Below, piece by piece: positions 18,388-27,117 of a stretch of DNA of 64,000 nucleotides; the first letter of the stretch is position 1, and the number at the start of each line of letters is the position of its first letter. The notes below the pieces were generated by a model that was not told the DNA's origin, made no database searches, and was given only the letters and a program-made list of their open reading frames with translations. Origin of the DNA: Ignavibacteria bacterium. GTDB lineage: Bacteria; Bacteroidota; Ignavibacteria; Tepidaquicellales; Tepidaquicellaceae. A program made the translations under genes and the position numbers. The stretch lies in the NCBI GenBank assembly GCA_016719565.1, contig JADJYU010000003.1, positions 620,001 through 684,000 on the forward strand, written 5' to 3'.

Positions 18388-20577
18388 TTAATCCCTGCAA
18401 TACAAAATGACTCTTGATCCGTGGAGAAGCCTGGTCCCTGAAGTCGGGGTCTGTCCTGTTACTTTTCCGCTACCAATAATTTCCATATCAAGACCTTCCG
18501 AGAGCAGAATGTTAATTGCCTTTCTGAGACTAAGATCTTTCACATCCGGCACTGTTACCAGTCTGTCATCAGAAACATTTGCATTCTTAACTACAAGTTT
18601 TATGACCGGAATATCAACCGGGTTAATATTTTGATTCGCCTCCGGGAACTGTGACTCAATTATTTTTGAACCGGAGCTTACATTAGTTTCGGTATTATTT
18701 TCAATAATTTCATATCTCATATTATTTTCAAATAAAATATCCTTTGCATCGTCAAGTCTGAGATTCACAAAATTAGGGATTAGGATACTGCCGGCATTTA
18801 TTTCTTTAATTTCATTTTCTGCGGAATTAACATTAATATTTACTGATGCTGAATTATAATATTCTTCGGAATGAAAATCTGTTACCGCAGGAATATTCAG
18901 GATCTTAGATGCAATGTTTTTGAATATCGGAGCAGCTACTTTACCTCCGTAATATTCCCCGGATTTAGGATTATTGACAATTACCATAATTATTACCTTA
19001 GGATCATCAGCAGGGAAAAAACCTGCAAATGAAGAATTATGGGAATTGCTTGTATACGCTCCGTTCACCAGTCTTTGTGAAGTTCCTGTCTTTCCTGCAA
19101 CCTGCACTCCTTCTATCTTCGCGTCGACACCGGTTCCGCGCTCTACTACTCCGGTGAGCAACAGGCTGAGTGTCTGTGCAGTATTTTCAGAAATGACCTG
19201 TCTTAAAACAGTTGGTTTATTTTCAAAAATTAATTTACCGTTTGATCCGGTTTCTCTTTTAATGATATAAGATTTCATCATTACGCCTTTATTGGCGATG
19301 GCTGAATATGCATTTGCGATCTGTAGGGCATTGACCATAACTTCATAACCAATCGACATATAGGGAAGTGAAACACCTGAAAACTCAATTGGTTTTTTCA
19401 GGAGACCTTTGTTCTCACCCGGAAGTTCAATACCTGAACTTATGCCAAACCCAAAATCTCTCGCGTATTTATAAAACTTTTCAGGTCCGATCTTCAAAGC
19501 AATTTTGCTGAATCCGACATTACTTGACTGCTCTATCACCTGCTGGAAACTCAAGCTCGATGAGCTGTGAACATCTTTTATGTTTGTACCAGTAATTTCG
19601 TTACCGCTTTCTGTAGCAATAATAGAATTTTTATCTTCCAGCTTTTCTTCCAGTGCGGCTGCAGCTGCAACTATTTTGAAAGTTGATCCGGGTTCATAAA
19701 TATCCGTCAGTACTGCATTCTTCATCCCTGCAGTATCTGAAGTGGAAATTTTATTCGGATCAAAAGTAGGGTATGAACTCATTCCAAGAATTTCTCCCGT
19801 CTTTACTGACATGACAATTACTTTTCCGCCGTCTGCATTAAATTTGTTTACACCTGCGGCAAGTTCTTCTTCAGCTATTCTCTGAATGTTAATATCAAGT
19901 GTCAGCACGAGATTGTTTCCATTCTCGGGTTCCTTTCGGGGAAACTCCAGAGACGGTCTGTTATTACCTTTCCCGTCTCTCTGCATTATTACAAATCCTT
20001 CTTTGCCGGCAAGTTCACTTTCCATAGAAAGTTCGATTCCCATCTGACCTTTATTGTCTATATTGGTAAACCCCAGTATCTGAGATGCCAGCCTGTTATA
20101 GTTATAAACTCTTTTAGGTTCTTTCAAAACAATTATTCCGTTCATGCTCAGAGTATCGAGCCCGGTTGTTTTATTGTCATCAATTCTTCTTTCGAGGTAA
20201 ATGAATGAAGTGTTTATCGATTTAAGTTTTGACAAATATTCATTTTTGTCCTTTCCGAATTTATCTGAAAAAAACTGTGCGGCTTTTTCCGGATCGTCGA
20301 TCATATTAGGATCTGCTGCAACTGAATATTCATAGGAGTTTGAGACAAGTACGTTCATATTTCTGTCAAATATCAAACCCCTGTATGGAGAGAGGACTAT
20401 TTTATTTTCATACTGCTTTCTTGCGGCGATTTTATATTTTTCTGTATCAATGATCTGGACTCTTAACAACTTTATAAATATTGCAATAAAAAGTATTGAG
20501 AATAAAAGTAATGTCACATTTATCTTTCTTCTCTGAACTAGATCTTTACCGGGTGATTTATAAAGTTTATACTGCAA
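18388..20577 (-). CDS. ftsI: Division transpeptidase FtsI/PBP3 with two PASTA domains
   Basis: FtsI cross-links septal peptidoglycan. The 729-residue protein has one membrane helix (about residues 22-39), a PBP dimerisation region, and a class B transpeptidase domain with active-site STFK (298-301), SSN (351-353) and KTGTSQ. After the catalytic domain there are two PASTA domains, beginning at ILIPNFVNLRLDDAKDILF and VTVPDVKDLSLRKAINILL. E. coli FtsI lacks PASTA domains; their presence here resembles division PBPs of Bacteroidota and Gram-positive bacteria. It is preceded by ftsL and followed by murE with almost no gap. Confidence 0.95.
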   Translation of the reverse strand: MQYKLYKSPGKDLVQRRKINVTLLLFSILFIAIFIKLLRVQIIDTEKYKIAARKQYENKIVLSPYRGLIFDRNMNVLVSNSYEYSVAADPNMIDDPEKAAQFFSDKFGKDKNEYLSKLKSINTSFIYLERRIDDNKTTGLDTLSMNGIIVLKEPKRVYNYNRLASQILGFTNIDNKGQMGIELSMESELAGKEGFVIMQRDGKGNNRPSLEFPRKEPENGNNLVLTLDINIQRIAEEELAAGVNKFNADGGKVIVMSVKTGEILGMSSYPTFDPNKISTSDTAGMKNAVLTDIYEPGSTFKIVAAAAALEEKLEDKNSIIATESGNEITGTNIKDVHSSSSLSFQQVIEQSSNVGFSKIALKIGPEKFYKYARDFGFGISSGIELPGENKGLLKKPIEFSGVSLPYMSIGYEVMVNALQIANAYSAIANKGVMMKSYIIKRETGSNGKLIFENKPTVLRQVISENTAQTLSLLLTGVVERGTGVDAKIEGVQVAGKTGTSQRLVNGAYTSNSHNSSFAGFFPADDPKVIIMVIVNNPKSGEYYGGKVAAPIFKNIASKILNIPAVTDFHSEEYYNSASVNINVNSAENEIKEINAGSILIPNFVNLRLDDAKDILFENNMRYEIIENNTETNVSSGSKIIESQFPEANQNINPVDIPVIKLVVKNANVSDDRLVTVPDVKDLSLRKAINILLSEGLDMEIIGSGKVTGQTPTSGTRLLHGSRVILYCRD

Positions 20578-20592
20578 AAAAATTTAGTAAAA

Positions 20593-20901
20593 TTATTTCA
20601 ATTCTGATTTTTTAATTGTTATGTTTTTATTTTCTGAAACTGAACTTTCCCTGAAGGTAAGATCCAGTTTTTCATGTGCCAGCGAATTTATTCTTTCAAA
20701 TGATGAAAGTTTCTCAGTTTCTGTAAGAAGCTGCTCATTCTTCTGAATAGCTTTTCTGAGATCTTCTTTTAGCTCATTATTTCTTACCATTATCTGATTT
20801 ACCTGAATAATGTTGTTGATGTAAATTACAAGAATTAAAGATGTGATGAATAGACAGATTAGAAAATAGAAAATAGAGATTTTTTTGTTAGGCTTTTTCA
20901 T
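20593..20901 (-). CDS. ftsL: FtsL-like division protein
   Basis: The 102-residue protein has a short basic N-terminus (MKKPNKK), one membrane helix (about residues 9-29) and a predicted coiled coil (NNELKEDLRKAIQKNEQL). This is the architecture of FtsL, which forms a complex with FtsQ and FtsB. Sequence conservation in FtsL is weak, so the call rests on size, topology and position between rsmH and ftsI, where ftsL normally lies. Gaps are 15 bases downstream and 13 upstream. Confidence 0.8.
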   Translation of the reverse strand: MKKPNKKISIFYFLICLFITSLILVIYINNIIQVNQIMVRNNELKEDLRKAIQKNEQLLTETEKLSSFERINSLAHEKLDLTFRESSVSENKNITIKKSELK

Positions 20902-20914
20902 ATTTTATTTTGGT

Positions 20915-21853
20915 TTAAATTTTTTCTGCTGCTCTTAATTTTGCGCTTCTGGATCTGGAGTTTTTTCTTATTTCTTCCCGGGAAGGCGCTTCCGGTTTTT
21001 TAGTCAGTATTCTTAGGACAGGATCAATATCTTTATCAAAAAACGGATCATCTGTTTTTTCTGAAGTTTTCTTCTTATCCCTGAAAAAATTTTTTATGAT
21101 TCTGTCTTCAAGTGAATGATATGATACAATAACAATTCTTCCGCCTGGAATTAATAAATCTGTTGAATCTGCCAGAGCTTGTTCAAGATTTTTTAGTTCA
21201 CAGTTTACTTCTATTCTTAGAGACTGAAAAATTTTTGCCAGAAAATCTATCTTGTTTTTATTTCCCAGACTGTACTCATCAGTCACAATATTTACCAGAT
21301 CAAAAGTAGTTGCAATTTTTTTTACTTTTCGGTTTTTATAAATTGCATCCGATAATCTCCCTGCGTTTCCTATCTCACCGTAATTCCCAAAAAGTTCGGT
21401 GAGCTCATCCTTACTGTATGTATTCAGGATTTCTGAAGCAGTAAGTTCATCTTTTTTAAATGCTCTCATATCAAGCGGAGTATCTTTCATAAAACTAAAT
21501 CCGTCTTCTTCATTGAGTTGAAAAGATGAAAGCCCGAGATCCAGTACGATCCCTGAAATAAAATCGAAACCGGCAGCGGAGATAATTTCATTTATATCAG
21601 CAAAATTTCCGTTAACAAATATTATTCTGTCAGCGAATTCATTCAGAATCTGCTTCGCATGTCTGAACGCATGTTCATCTTTATCTATTGCAATTACTTT
21701 TCCGCTGAATGACGATTGTCCGCAGATAAGTTTTGTGTATCCGCCTCCGCCAAGAGTTCCGTCCACGAGAATATGATTTTCAATATTTTCATTTATAAGA
21801 TACTCTACAGCCTTATTTGAAAGAACGGGAATGTGAAAGTTTTCTTCATTCAT
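20915..21853 (-). CDS. rsmH: 16S rRNA m4C1402 methyltransferase RsmH (MraW)
   Basis: RsmH methylates N4 of C1402 in 16S rRNA using S-adenosylmethionine. The 312-residue protein has the N-terminal HIPVLSNKAVEYL, the SAM-binding loop VDGTLGGGGYTKLI (about residues 31-44), LDLGLSSFQLN, and the C-terminal SYHSLEDRIIKNFF motif, all family hallmarks. It is the second gene of the dcw cluster, after mraZ, as usual. The identification is secure. Confidence 0.97.
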   Translation of the reverse strand: MNEENFHIPVLSNKAVEYLINENIENHILVDGTLGGGGYTKLICGQSSFSGKVIAIDKDEHAFRHAKQILNEFADRIIFVNGNFADINEIISAAGFDFISGIVLDLGLSSFQLNEEDGFSFMKDTPLDMRAFKKDELTASEILNTYSKDELTELFGNYGEIGNAGRLSDAIYKNRKVKKIATTFDLVNIVTDEYSLGNKNKIDFLAKIFQSLRIEVNCELKNLEQALADSTDLLIPGGRIVIVSYHSLEDRIIKNFFRDKKKTSEKTDDPFFDKDIDPVLRILTKKPEAPSREEIRKNSRSRSAKLRAAEKI

Positions 21854-21907
21854 TTTATTGTAAAATTAAAATTCACATTCTTTGTTTCATGAAAATTTGA
21901 TTTATTA

Positions 21908-22372
21908 CTAACTTTTATTGTTGGTTCTTGTAATTACTATTTCAGATACTTTCTCTGCTATCTCTTCATAAGTGCTCGATATTGAGTTATCATAATTTTT
22001 CTTTTTGTCAGGATCCCATATTTCCATTTTATCCAAAAGACCAAGAACGATCACTTCTTTTTTTAATCCGGCTAACTGAAGCAGATCAGTAGGGATCAGT
22101 ATCCTGTTTTGAGAGTCAAGCTCGCATTCATTTGCATAGTATAAAAACACCCGTGTGAAATTTCTTTCCTCTCCGTTGAAAGGATTAAAATTCAGCATGA
22201 CCTGTTTAACTTTTTCCCATTCATCCTGCGGATAGACAAGAAGACAGTCATCCATACCTTTAGTCAAAACCAGTTTATTGTCCGCTTCTGGTTTTATATA
22301 TTTCCGGAATTTTGCAGGCAAAATTAAACGGGATTTGGCATCTAAATTACAGATTGAATGTCCCTGAAACAT
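21908..22372 (-). CDS. mraZ: Transcriptional regulator MraZ
   Basis: MraZ is a DNA-binding regulator that acts on its own promoter at the head of the dcw cluster. The 154-residue protein has two SpoVT/AbrB-like halves: the first starts FQGHSICNLDAKSRLILPAKFR and the second has ECELDSQNRILIPTDLLQLAGL, each with the D-x-K/Q-x-R-I/L-I/L-P core. The upstream region carries a three-repeat GTGGAG box at 22480-22505, which is the expected MraZ site. The identification is secure. Confidence 0.96.
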   Translation of the reverse strand: MFQGHSICNLDAKSRLILPAKFRKYIKPEADNKLVLTKGMDDCLLVYPQDEWEKVKQVMLNFNPFNGEERNFTRVFLYYANECELDSQNRILIPTDLLQLAGLKKEVIVLGLLDKMEIWDPDKKKNYDNSISSTYEEIAEKVSEIVITRTNNKS

Positions 22373-22454
22373 TGTAGAATTTTAATTTGAAAATAACTTA
22401 TGTATTTTGAAGAAAAGAAAAATAATGTTTTCTTAACATTATTAGGGGAATTAG

Positions 22455-22475
22455 TTGAAAATCAATGATTTTCAA
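22455..22475. promoter_or_regulatory. Inverted repeat in mraZ leader
   Basis: TTGAAAATCA, one central base, then TGATTTTCAA form a perfect 10-bp inverted repeat. It lies just downstream, in the direction of mraZ transcription, of the MraZ box. It could be a second operator or a small RNA hairpin in the leader. Confidence 0.5.
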
Positions 22476-22479
22476 TATT

Positions 22480-22505
22480 CTCCACTCTTCTCCACTTTAC
22501 TCCAC
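22480..22505 (-). promoter_or_regulatory. MraZ box: three GTGGAG repeats at 10-bp spacing
   Basis: On the coding strand of mraZ, GTGGAG occurs three times (22505-22500, 22495-22490, 22485-22480), each ten bases apart. Known MraZ operators are tandem TGGG/GTGG-type hexamers at about one helical turn upstream of mraZ. The box lies immediately downstream of the candidate promoter, so MraZ bound here would block transcription start. Confidence 0.85.
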
Positions 22506-22514
22506 TAATATACA

Positions 22515-22542
22515 AAAATACGTAAAATAATATTAATGTCAA
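22515..22542 (-). promoter_or_regulatory. Candidate promoter of the dcw operon
   Basis: On the minus strand, TTGACA (22542-22537) is followed by 16 bases and TATTTT (22520-22515), a sigma-70-like arrangement. It would start transcription just at the MraZ box. This is inferred by consensus only. Confidence 0.5.
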
Positions 22543-22703
22543 ATCGATTTTTGTGATTTCTAAGTAATATTCAAGTTTTTATAAATAGTGTGAAGAAAGG
22601 AAGTGAAAGTGCTAGTGAAGGTATTTGATATACAATACTTATTACTACTTTAATTTCAGGCGCAGTATTTTCTAACTAAACCCCCAAAACTAATCTGTAA
22701 AAT
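22543..22703. other. Non-coding gap between mraZ promoter and rpoC terminator
   Basis: About 160 AT-rich bases with no supported gene or repeat. It separates the dcw operon from the rpoC terminator, so the two operons are transcribed independently. Confidence 0.5.
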
Positions 22704-22739
22704 CAAAAAAAAAACCACTCTCTGTTTCCAAAGAGTGGT
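22704..22739 (-). terminator. Rho-independent terminator of rpoC operon
   Basis: On the minus strand, ACCACTCT and AGAGTGGT form an 8-bp stem with a 10-base loop, followed directly by ten T (forward-strand A run 22705-22714). It lies just after the rpoC stop codon. Confidence 0.92.
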
Positions 22740-22765
22740 CTTATGTATTAAAATATCTGACGAAA

Positions 22766-25700
22766 TTATGACTCTACTTCTTCAGTCTTTTTCTTTTTTG
22801 TCTTTTTCTTCGGCGTCTCTTCTTCTTCTACATATTCACTTTTTTCAGTAACAAGTATTTCCTTATACTTCCTAAGTCCTGTTCCGGCCGGTATCAGCTG
22901 ACCGATAATAACATTCTCTTTCAACCCGAGCAGATGATCTACTTTACCTCTTATTGCTGCATCTGTAAGTACTTTGGTTGTTTCCTGAAATGATGCCGCA
23001 GAGATAAAGCTTTCTGTAGTCAGTGAAGTCTGAGTTATTCCTAAAAGCACCGGCTCCGCTGTAGCAGGAATTGCATCCCTGACCTTAAATACTGGTTTGT
23101 CTTTTTTCTTTAGCGCAGCGTTCATTTCTTTTGCTTCTTTCTTGCTGAGCACCTGACCATCCTGTACTTTGTCATAACCGTTTATGTCCGTTACAACGAC
23201 CATTCCCTTAAGTTCTTCATTCTTTTCAGCAAATAATATTTTATTTACCACATCACCTTCAAGAAAATTTGTATCTCCGGTATCTGTAACTTTCACTTTC
23301 TGAAGCATCTGTCTCACTATTACTTCAATATGCTTATCATTAATTTTTACACCCTGTATTCTGTAAACTTCCTGGATCTCGTTTACAAGATATTCCTGAA
23401 CTTCAGCAACACCTTTGATCTTAAGAATGTCAACCGGATCATATGCTCCGCCTGTTAGCGGCTCACCGGATTTAACAACATCCCCGTGTCTTACAAGAAT
23501 ATGTTTCCCTATTGGTATTTTATAATCAATTACTTTACTGCCGTCTTTACTGATGATCCGTACTTCTCTGCTTCCCCTGGATATCTTTCCAATCTCTACA
23601 GTTCCGTTGATCTCCGCAACTTTCGCAGGATCGCTCGGACTTCTAGCTTCGAATAATTCAGTAACTCTCGGAAGACCTCCGGTAATATCTCTTGTCTTTC
23701 CGGATTCCCTCGGAATCTTGACAATGATTGTTCCTGCTTTTACATCAGCGCCGTTGTCTACTAAAAGTGAAGCTTTTGCAGGTATCAGATACGAACTTAA
23801 AAGTTTTTCATTTTTCGGATTCAATATCTGAATCGTCGGTGACTTTGTCTTGTCTCTTGATTCAATAACTATCTTCTGTAAAAATCCGGTCTGTTCATCT
23901 TTTGAAATATCATACTGCTTGCCTTCTTCCATTTCAAAGTAATTGACGACACCGTCATCCTCTGCAACTATCACGGAATTGTATGGATCCCATTCATACA
24001 AAATTGCATTTTTCGGAACCTTCTCTTTATCTTTCACTTTAAGATGTGTTCCGTAAGGCACTGTATATCTTGCTAACTGCGATCCGTTATCATCAATAAT
24101 GTTTATCAGTCCGTTTCGGCTGAGTGATACGTATTCAGTACTTGCTCCGCCTTTATATTCTACGATCTTTATATTTTCAAATTTTACTTTACCTTCGAAC
24201 TTTGTTGTGATCTGTGACTGCGAAATGATCTTACTTGCAGTTCCTCCGATGTGGAAAGTTCTCAGTGTAAGCTGTGTTCCCGGCTCACCGATTGACTGGG
24301 CGGCAACGATACCAACCGCTTCGCCTACTTCCACCATTTTTCCGGTTGCAAGATTTTTACCGTAACATTTTGCGCAGACTCCTCTTTTAAGTTCGCATGT
24401 CAGCACAGATCTTATTTCCACCTGTGTGATCGGAGTTTCAGCGACTAAGTTTGCAAGTTCATCTGTTATTAGTTCACCTGCTTTAATAATTACTTTCTTT
24501 GTAAGAGGATTAACTACATCATTCACTGCAACTCTTCCAAGAATTCTTTCTGACAGAGTTTCTTTAACATCTTCACCTTCCTTAAGAGCTTCTGTTACTA
24601 CACCTCTGATAGTTTTACAATCTACCTCAATAATAATAACATCCTGCGCCACATCCACAAGTCTTCTTGTTAGATAACCTGCGTCTGCAGTTTTAAGAGC
24701 TGTATCAGCAAGTCCTTTTCTCGCTCCGTGTGTAGAGATAAAGTATTCAAGAATTGATAATCCTTCTTTGAAATTTGCAATGATAGGATTCTCAATGATC
24801 TCTCCCGCCTGACCTGTAAGCGACTTCTGTGGTTTCTGCATAAGTCCTCTCATTCCGGCAAGCTGACTGACCTGTTCCGCGGAACCTCTTGCGCCGGAAT
24901 CTATCATCATGTGAAGAGAATTAAAACCCTGCTTTGACTTTGTAAGATTTAGCATCAGGTCTCTTTTTACTTCATCCCGAACGTGAGTCCAGATATCAAT
25001 TACTTTATTATATCTTTCATTCTCGGAAATAATACCTTTTGCTTTTGATTTTTCAATTTTATCCACTCTTAAAAATGCCTCTTCTATGATCTTATCCTTT
25101 GTCTTCGGCACTTCAATATCATCAATGTTCACGGACAATCCGCCTAAAGTTGCAAACTTGAATCCGATCTCTTTTAAATTATCTAAGAATACAGACGTCT
25201 CTAAATTTCCAACATTATTGTAGATCATGTTGATCATCTCAATGATCTTTTTCTTTTTCAGAAGTTCATTGATAAATGGTATCTTCTCCGGTACTATCCT
25301 GTTGAATATTACCCGGCCTACAGTTGTATCAATTATCTGGCCTTTTATTCTTACTTTTATCCTGGCATGCATTCCAACTTTTTTATTGTCAAATGCCAGC
25401 ATGACTTCATCAGATGAAGAAAATATTTTCCCTTCTCCTAGATCGCCCGGAAGTTCTTTTGTAAGATAATAACATCCCAATATCAATTCCTGATTCGGAA
25501 TAGTGATCGGCGCGCCATTTTGCGGCGAGAGAATATTGTGTGACGAAAGCATCATGATCTGAGCTTCTAGCTGCGCCTCGTATGAAAGCGGTACGTGAAC
25601 CGCCATCTGATCTCCGTCAAAGTCAGCGTTGAATGCTATACAAACAAACGGATGAAGTGTGATCGCCTTACCTTCTATAAGCACCGGCTGAAACGCCTGA

Positions 25701-27028
25701 ATACTTAATCTGTGAAGTGTCGGCGCTCTGTTCAGAAGTACCGGATGACCGTTTATCACATTCTCAAGAATGTCCCATACTTCCGGCGTTCTTTTATCAA
25801 TTAATTTTTTCGCGCTCTTTACAGTCTTGACATAATCCCTGTCAATTAGTCTTCTTATAACAAACGGCTTGAATAACTCAAGAGCCATGTCTTTCGGAAG
25901 TCCGCATTGGTGAAGTTTTAATTCAGGACCGACTACAATTACAGTTCTACCGGAATAGTCAACTCTCTTACCAAGCAGATTCTGTCTGAATCTTCCCTGC
26001 TTTCCTTTCAGAATATCCGACAACGATTTCAATGCTCTGTTCTCAGCTTTGACTGCTGTAACTCTTCTTGAATTGTCAAGCAATGCATCCACTGCTTCCT
26101 GAAGCATTCTCTTTTCATTTCTTAAAATAACCTCAGGAGCTTTTATATCAATAAGTCTTTTTAATCTGTTGTTTCTGATTATAACTCTTCTGTAAAGATC
26201 ATTCAGATCACTTGTTGCAAATCTTCCGCCTTCAAGCGGTACAAGAGGTCTTAGCTCCGGAGGTATTACCGGCACTACGTCAAGCACCATCCACTCAGGT
26301 TTGTTCGGCTTTCCGCCCGGTTTGATCCTGAATGCTTCAAGTATTCTGAGTCTCTTTATATTCTCCATCTTTTTTAAAGCTGATGGATCGTTTTTCAGTT
26401 CAGCTCTTAGTCTTGTGATCTCATCTTCAGTATTTATACTTTTCAGCAATTCCTTAACAGCTTCTCCTCCCTGACCTGCAACGAATTTTTTCGGATCATC
26501 ATCGTCCATATTATGCTCATCTTCTGTCATTGTGTCAAGCACTTCATTATATTCATCTTCCGTGATAAGCTGCATCTTTTTATAACTCGACTTACCCGGA
26601 TTTATAACTACATAGGTTTCATAATAAATTATCCTCTCAAGTTCTTTGGAGGAAATTCCAAGTACATATCCTATCTTTGTCGGAAGTGATCTGAAATACC
26701 AGATATGAACTACTGGCACGCTTAAAGTAATGTGCCCCATTCTTTCTCTTCTGACATTTTTAAGATTAATTTCCACTCCGCATCTGTCGCAGACTATTCC
26801 TTTATATCTTATGCCTTTATATTTTCCGCAGTGACATTCCCAGTCTCTGACCGGACCGAATATCTTCTCACAGAACAAACCGTCTTTATCCGGTTTGAAT
26901 GTCCTGTAATTAATAGTTTCCGGCTTTAATACTTCACCAAATGATCTCGAGATAATCGCATCCGTTGACGCAAGATTTATAGTAATTTTCGAAAATCTTT
27001 TTCTCTTGTGCTCTGTTTTAAAAGCCAT
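22766..27028 (-). CDS. rpoC: RNA polymerase subunit beta-prime
   Basis: The 1420-residue beta-prime subunit holds the catalytic magnesium motif NADFDGDQMAVHVPLS. It has the N-terminal zinc site CHCGKYKGIRYKGIVCDRCG, and the second zinc site CELKRGVCAKCYG followed by GEAVGIVAAQSIGEPGTQLT (bridge and trigger region). The C-terminal tail is lysine-rich. The size is normal for Bacteroidota. AGAGGT lies at suitable distance before the ATG. It follows rpoB by 89 bases and ends in a strong terminator. The identification is secure. Confidence 0.99.
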   Translation of the reverse strand: MAFKTEHKRKRFSKITINLASTDAIISRSFGEVLKPETINYRTFKPDKDGLFCEKIFGPVRDWECHCGKYKGIRYKGIVCDRCGVEINLKNVRRERMGHITLSVPVVHIWYFRSLPTKIGYVLGISSKELERIIYYETYVVINPGKSSYKKMQLITEDEYNEVLDTMTEDEHNMDDDDPKKFVAGQGGEAVKELLKSINTEDEITRLRAELKNDPSALKKMENIKRLRILEAFRIKPGGKPNKPEWMVLDVVPVIPPELRPLVPLEGGRFATSDLNDLYRRVIIRNNRLKRLIDIKAPEVILRNEKRMLQEAVDALLDNSRRVTAVKAENRALKSLSDILKGKQGRFRQNLLGKRVDYSGRTVIVVGPELKLHQCGLPKDMALELFKPFVIRRLIDRDYVKTVKSAKKLIDKRTPEVWDILENVINGHPVLLNRAPTLHRLSIQAFQPVLIEGKAITLHPFVCIAFNADFDGDQMAVHVPLSYEAQLEAQIMMLSSHNILSPQNGAPITIPNQELILGCYYLTKELPGDLGEGKIFSSSDEVMLAFDNKKVGMHARIKVRIKGQIIDTTVGRVIFNRIVPEKIPFINELLKKKKIIEMINMIYNNVGNLETSVFLDNLKEIGFKFATLGGLSVNIDDIEVPKTKDKIIEEAFLRVDKIEKSKAKGIISENERYNKVIDIWTHVRDEVKRDLMLNLTKSKQGFNSLHMMIDSGARGSAEQVSQLAGMRGLMQKPQKSLTGQAGEIIENPIIANFKEGLSILEYFISTHGARKGLADTALKTADAGYLTRRLVDVAQDVIIIEVDCKTIRGVVTEALKEGEDVKETLSERILGRVAVNDVVNPLTKKVIIKAGELITDELANLVAETPITQVEIRSVLTCELKRGVCAKCYGKNLATGKMVEVGEAVGIVAAQSIGEPGTQLTLRTFHIGGTASKIISQSQITTKFEGKVKFENIKIVEYKGGASTEYVSLSRNGLINIIDDNGSQLARYTVPYGTHLKVKDKEKVPKNAILYEWDPYNSVIVAEDDGVVNYFEMEEGKQYDISKDEQTGFLQKIVIESRDKTKSPTIQILNPKNEKLLSSYLIPAKASLLVDNGADVKAGTIIVKIPRESGKTRDITGGLPRVTELFEARSPSDPAKVAEINGTVEIGKISRGSREVRIISKDGSKVIDYKIPIGKHILVRHGDVVKSGEPLTGGAYDPVDILKIKGVAEVQEYLVNEIQEVYRIQGVKINDKHIEVIVRQMLQKVKVTDTGDTNFLEGDVVNKILFAEKNEELKGMVVVTDINGYDKVQDGQVLSKKEAKEMNAALKKKDKPVFKVRDAIPATAEPVLLGITQTSLTTESFISAASFQETTKVLTDAAIRGKVDHLLGLKENVIIGQLIPAGTGLRKYKEILVTEKSEYVEEEETPKKKTKKKKTEEVES

Positions 27029-27117
27029 TTTAACCTCTTATTTAATTTTCTTTTTAATCAGATTTTTTTAAATGAATGTATTTAACATTCGGTTGAATCT
27101 ATGCATTGCAGCCTGAA

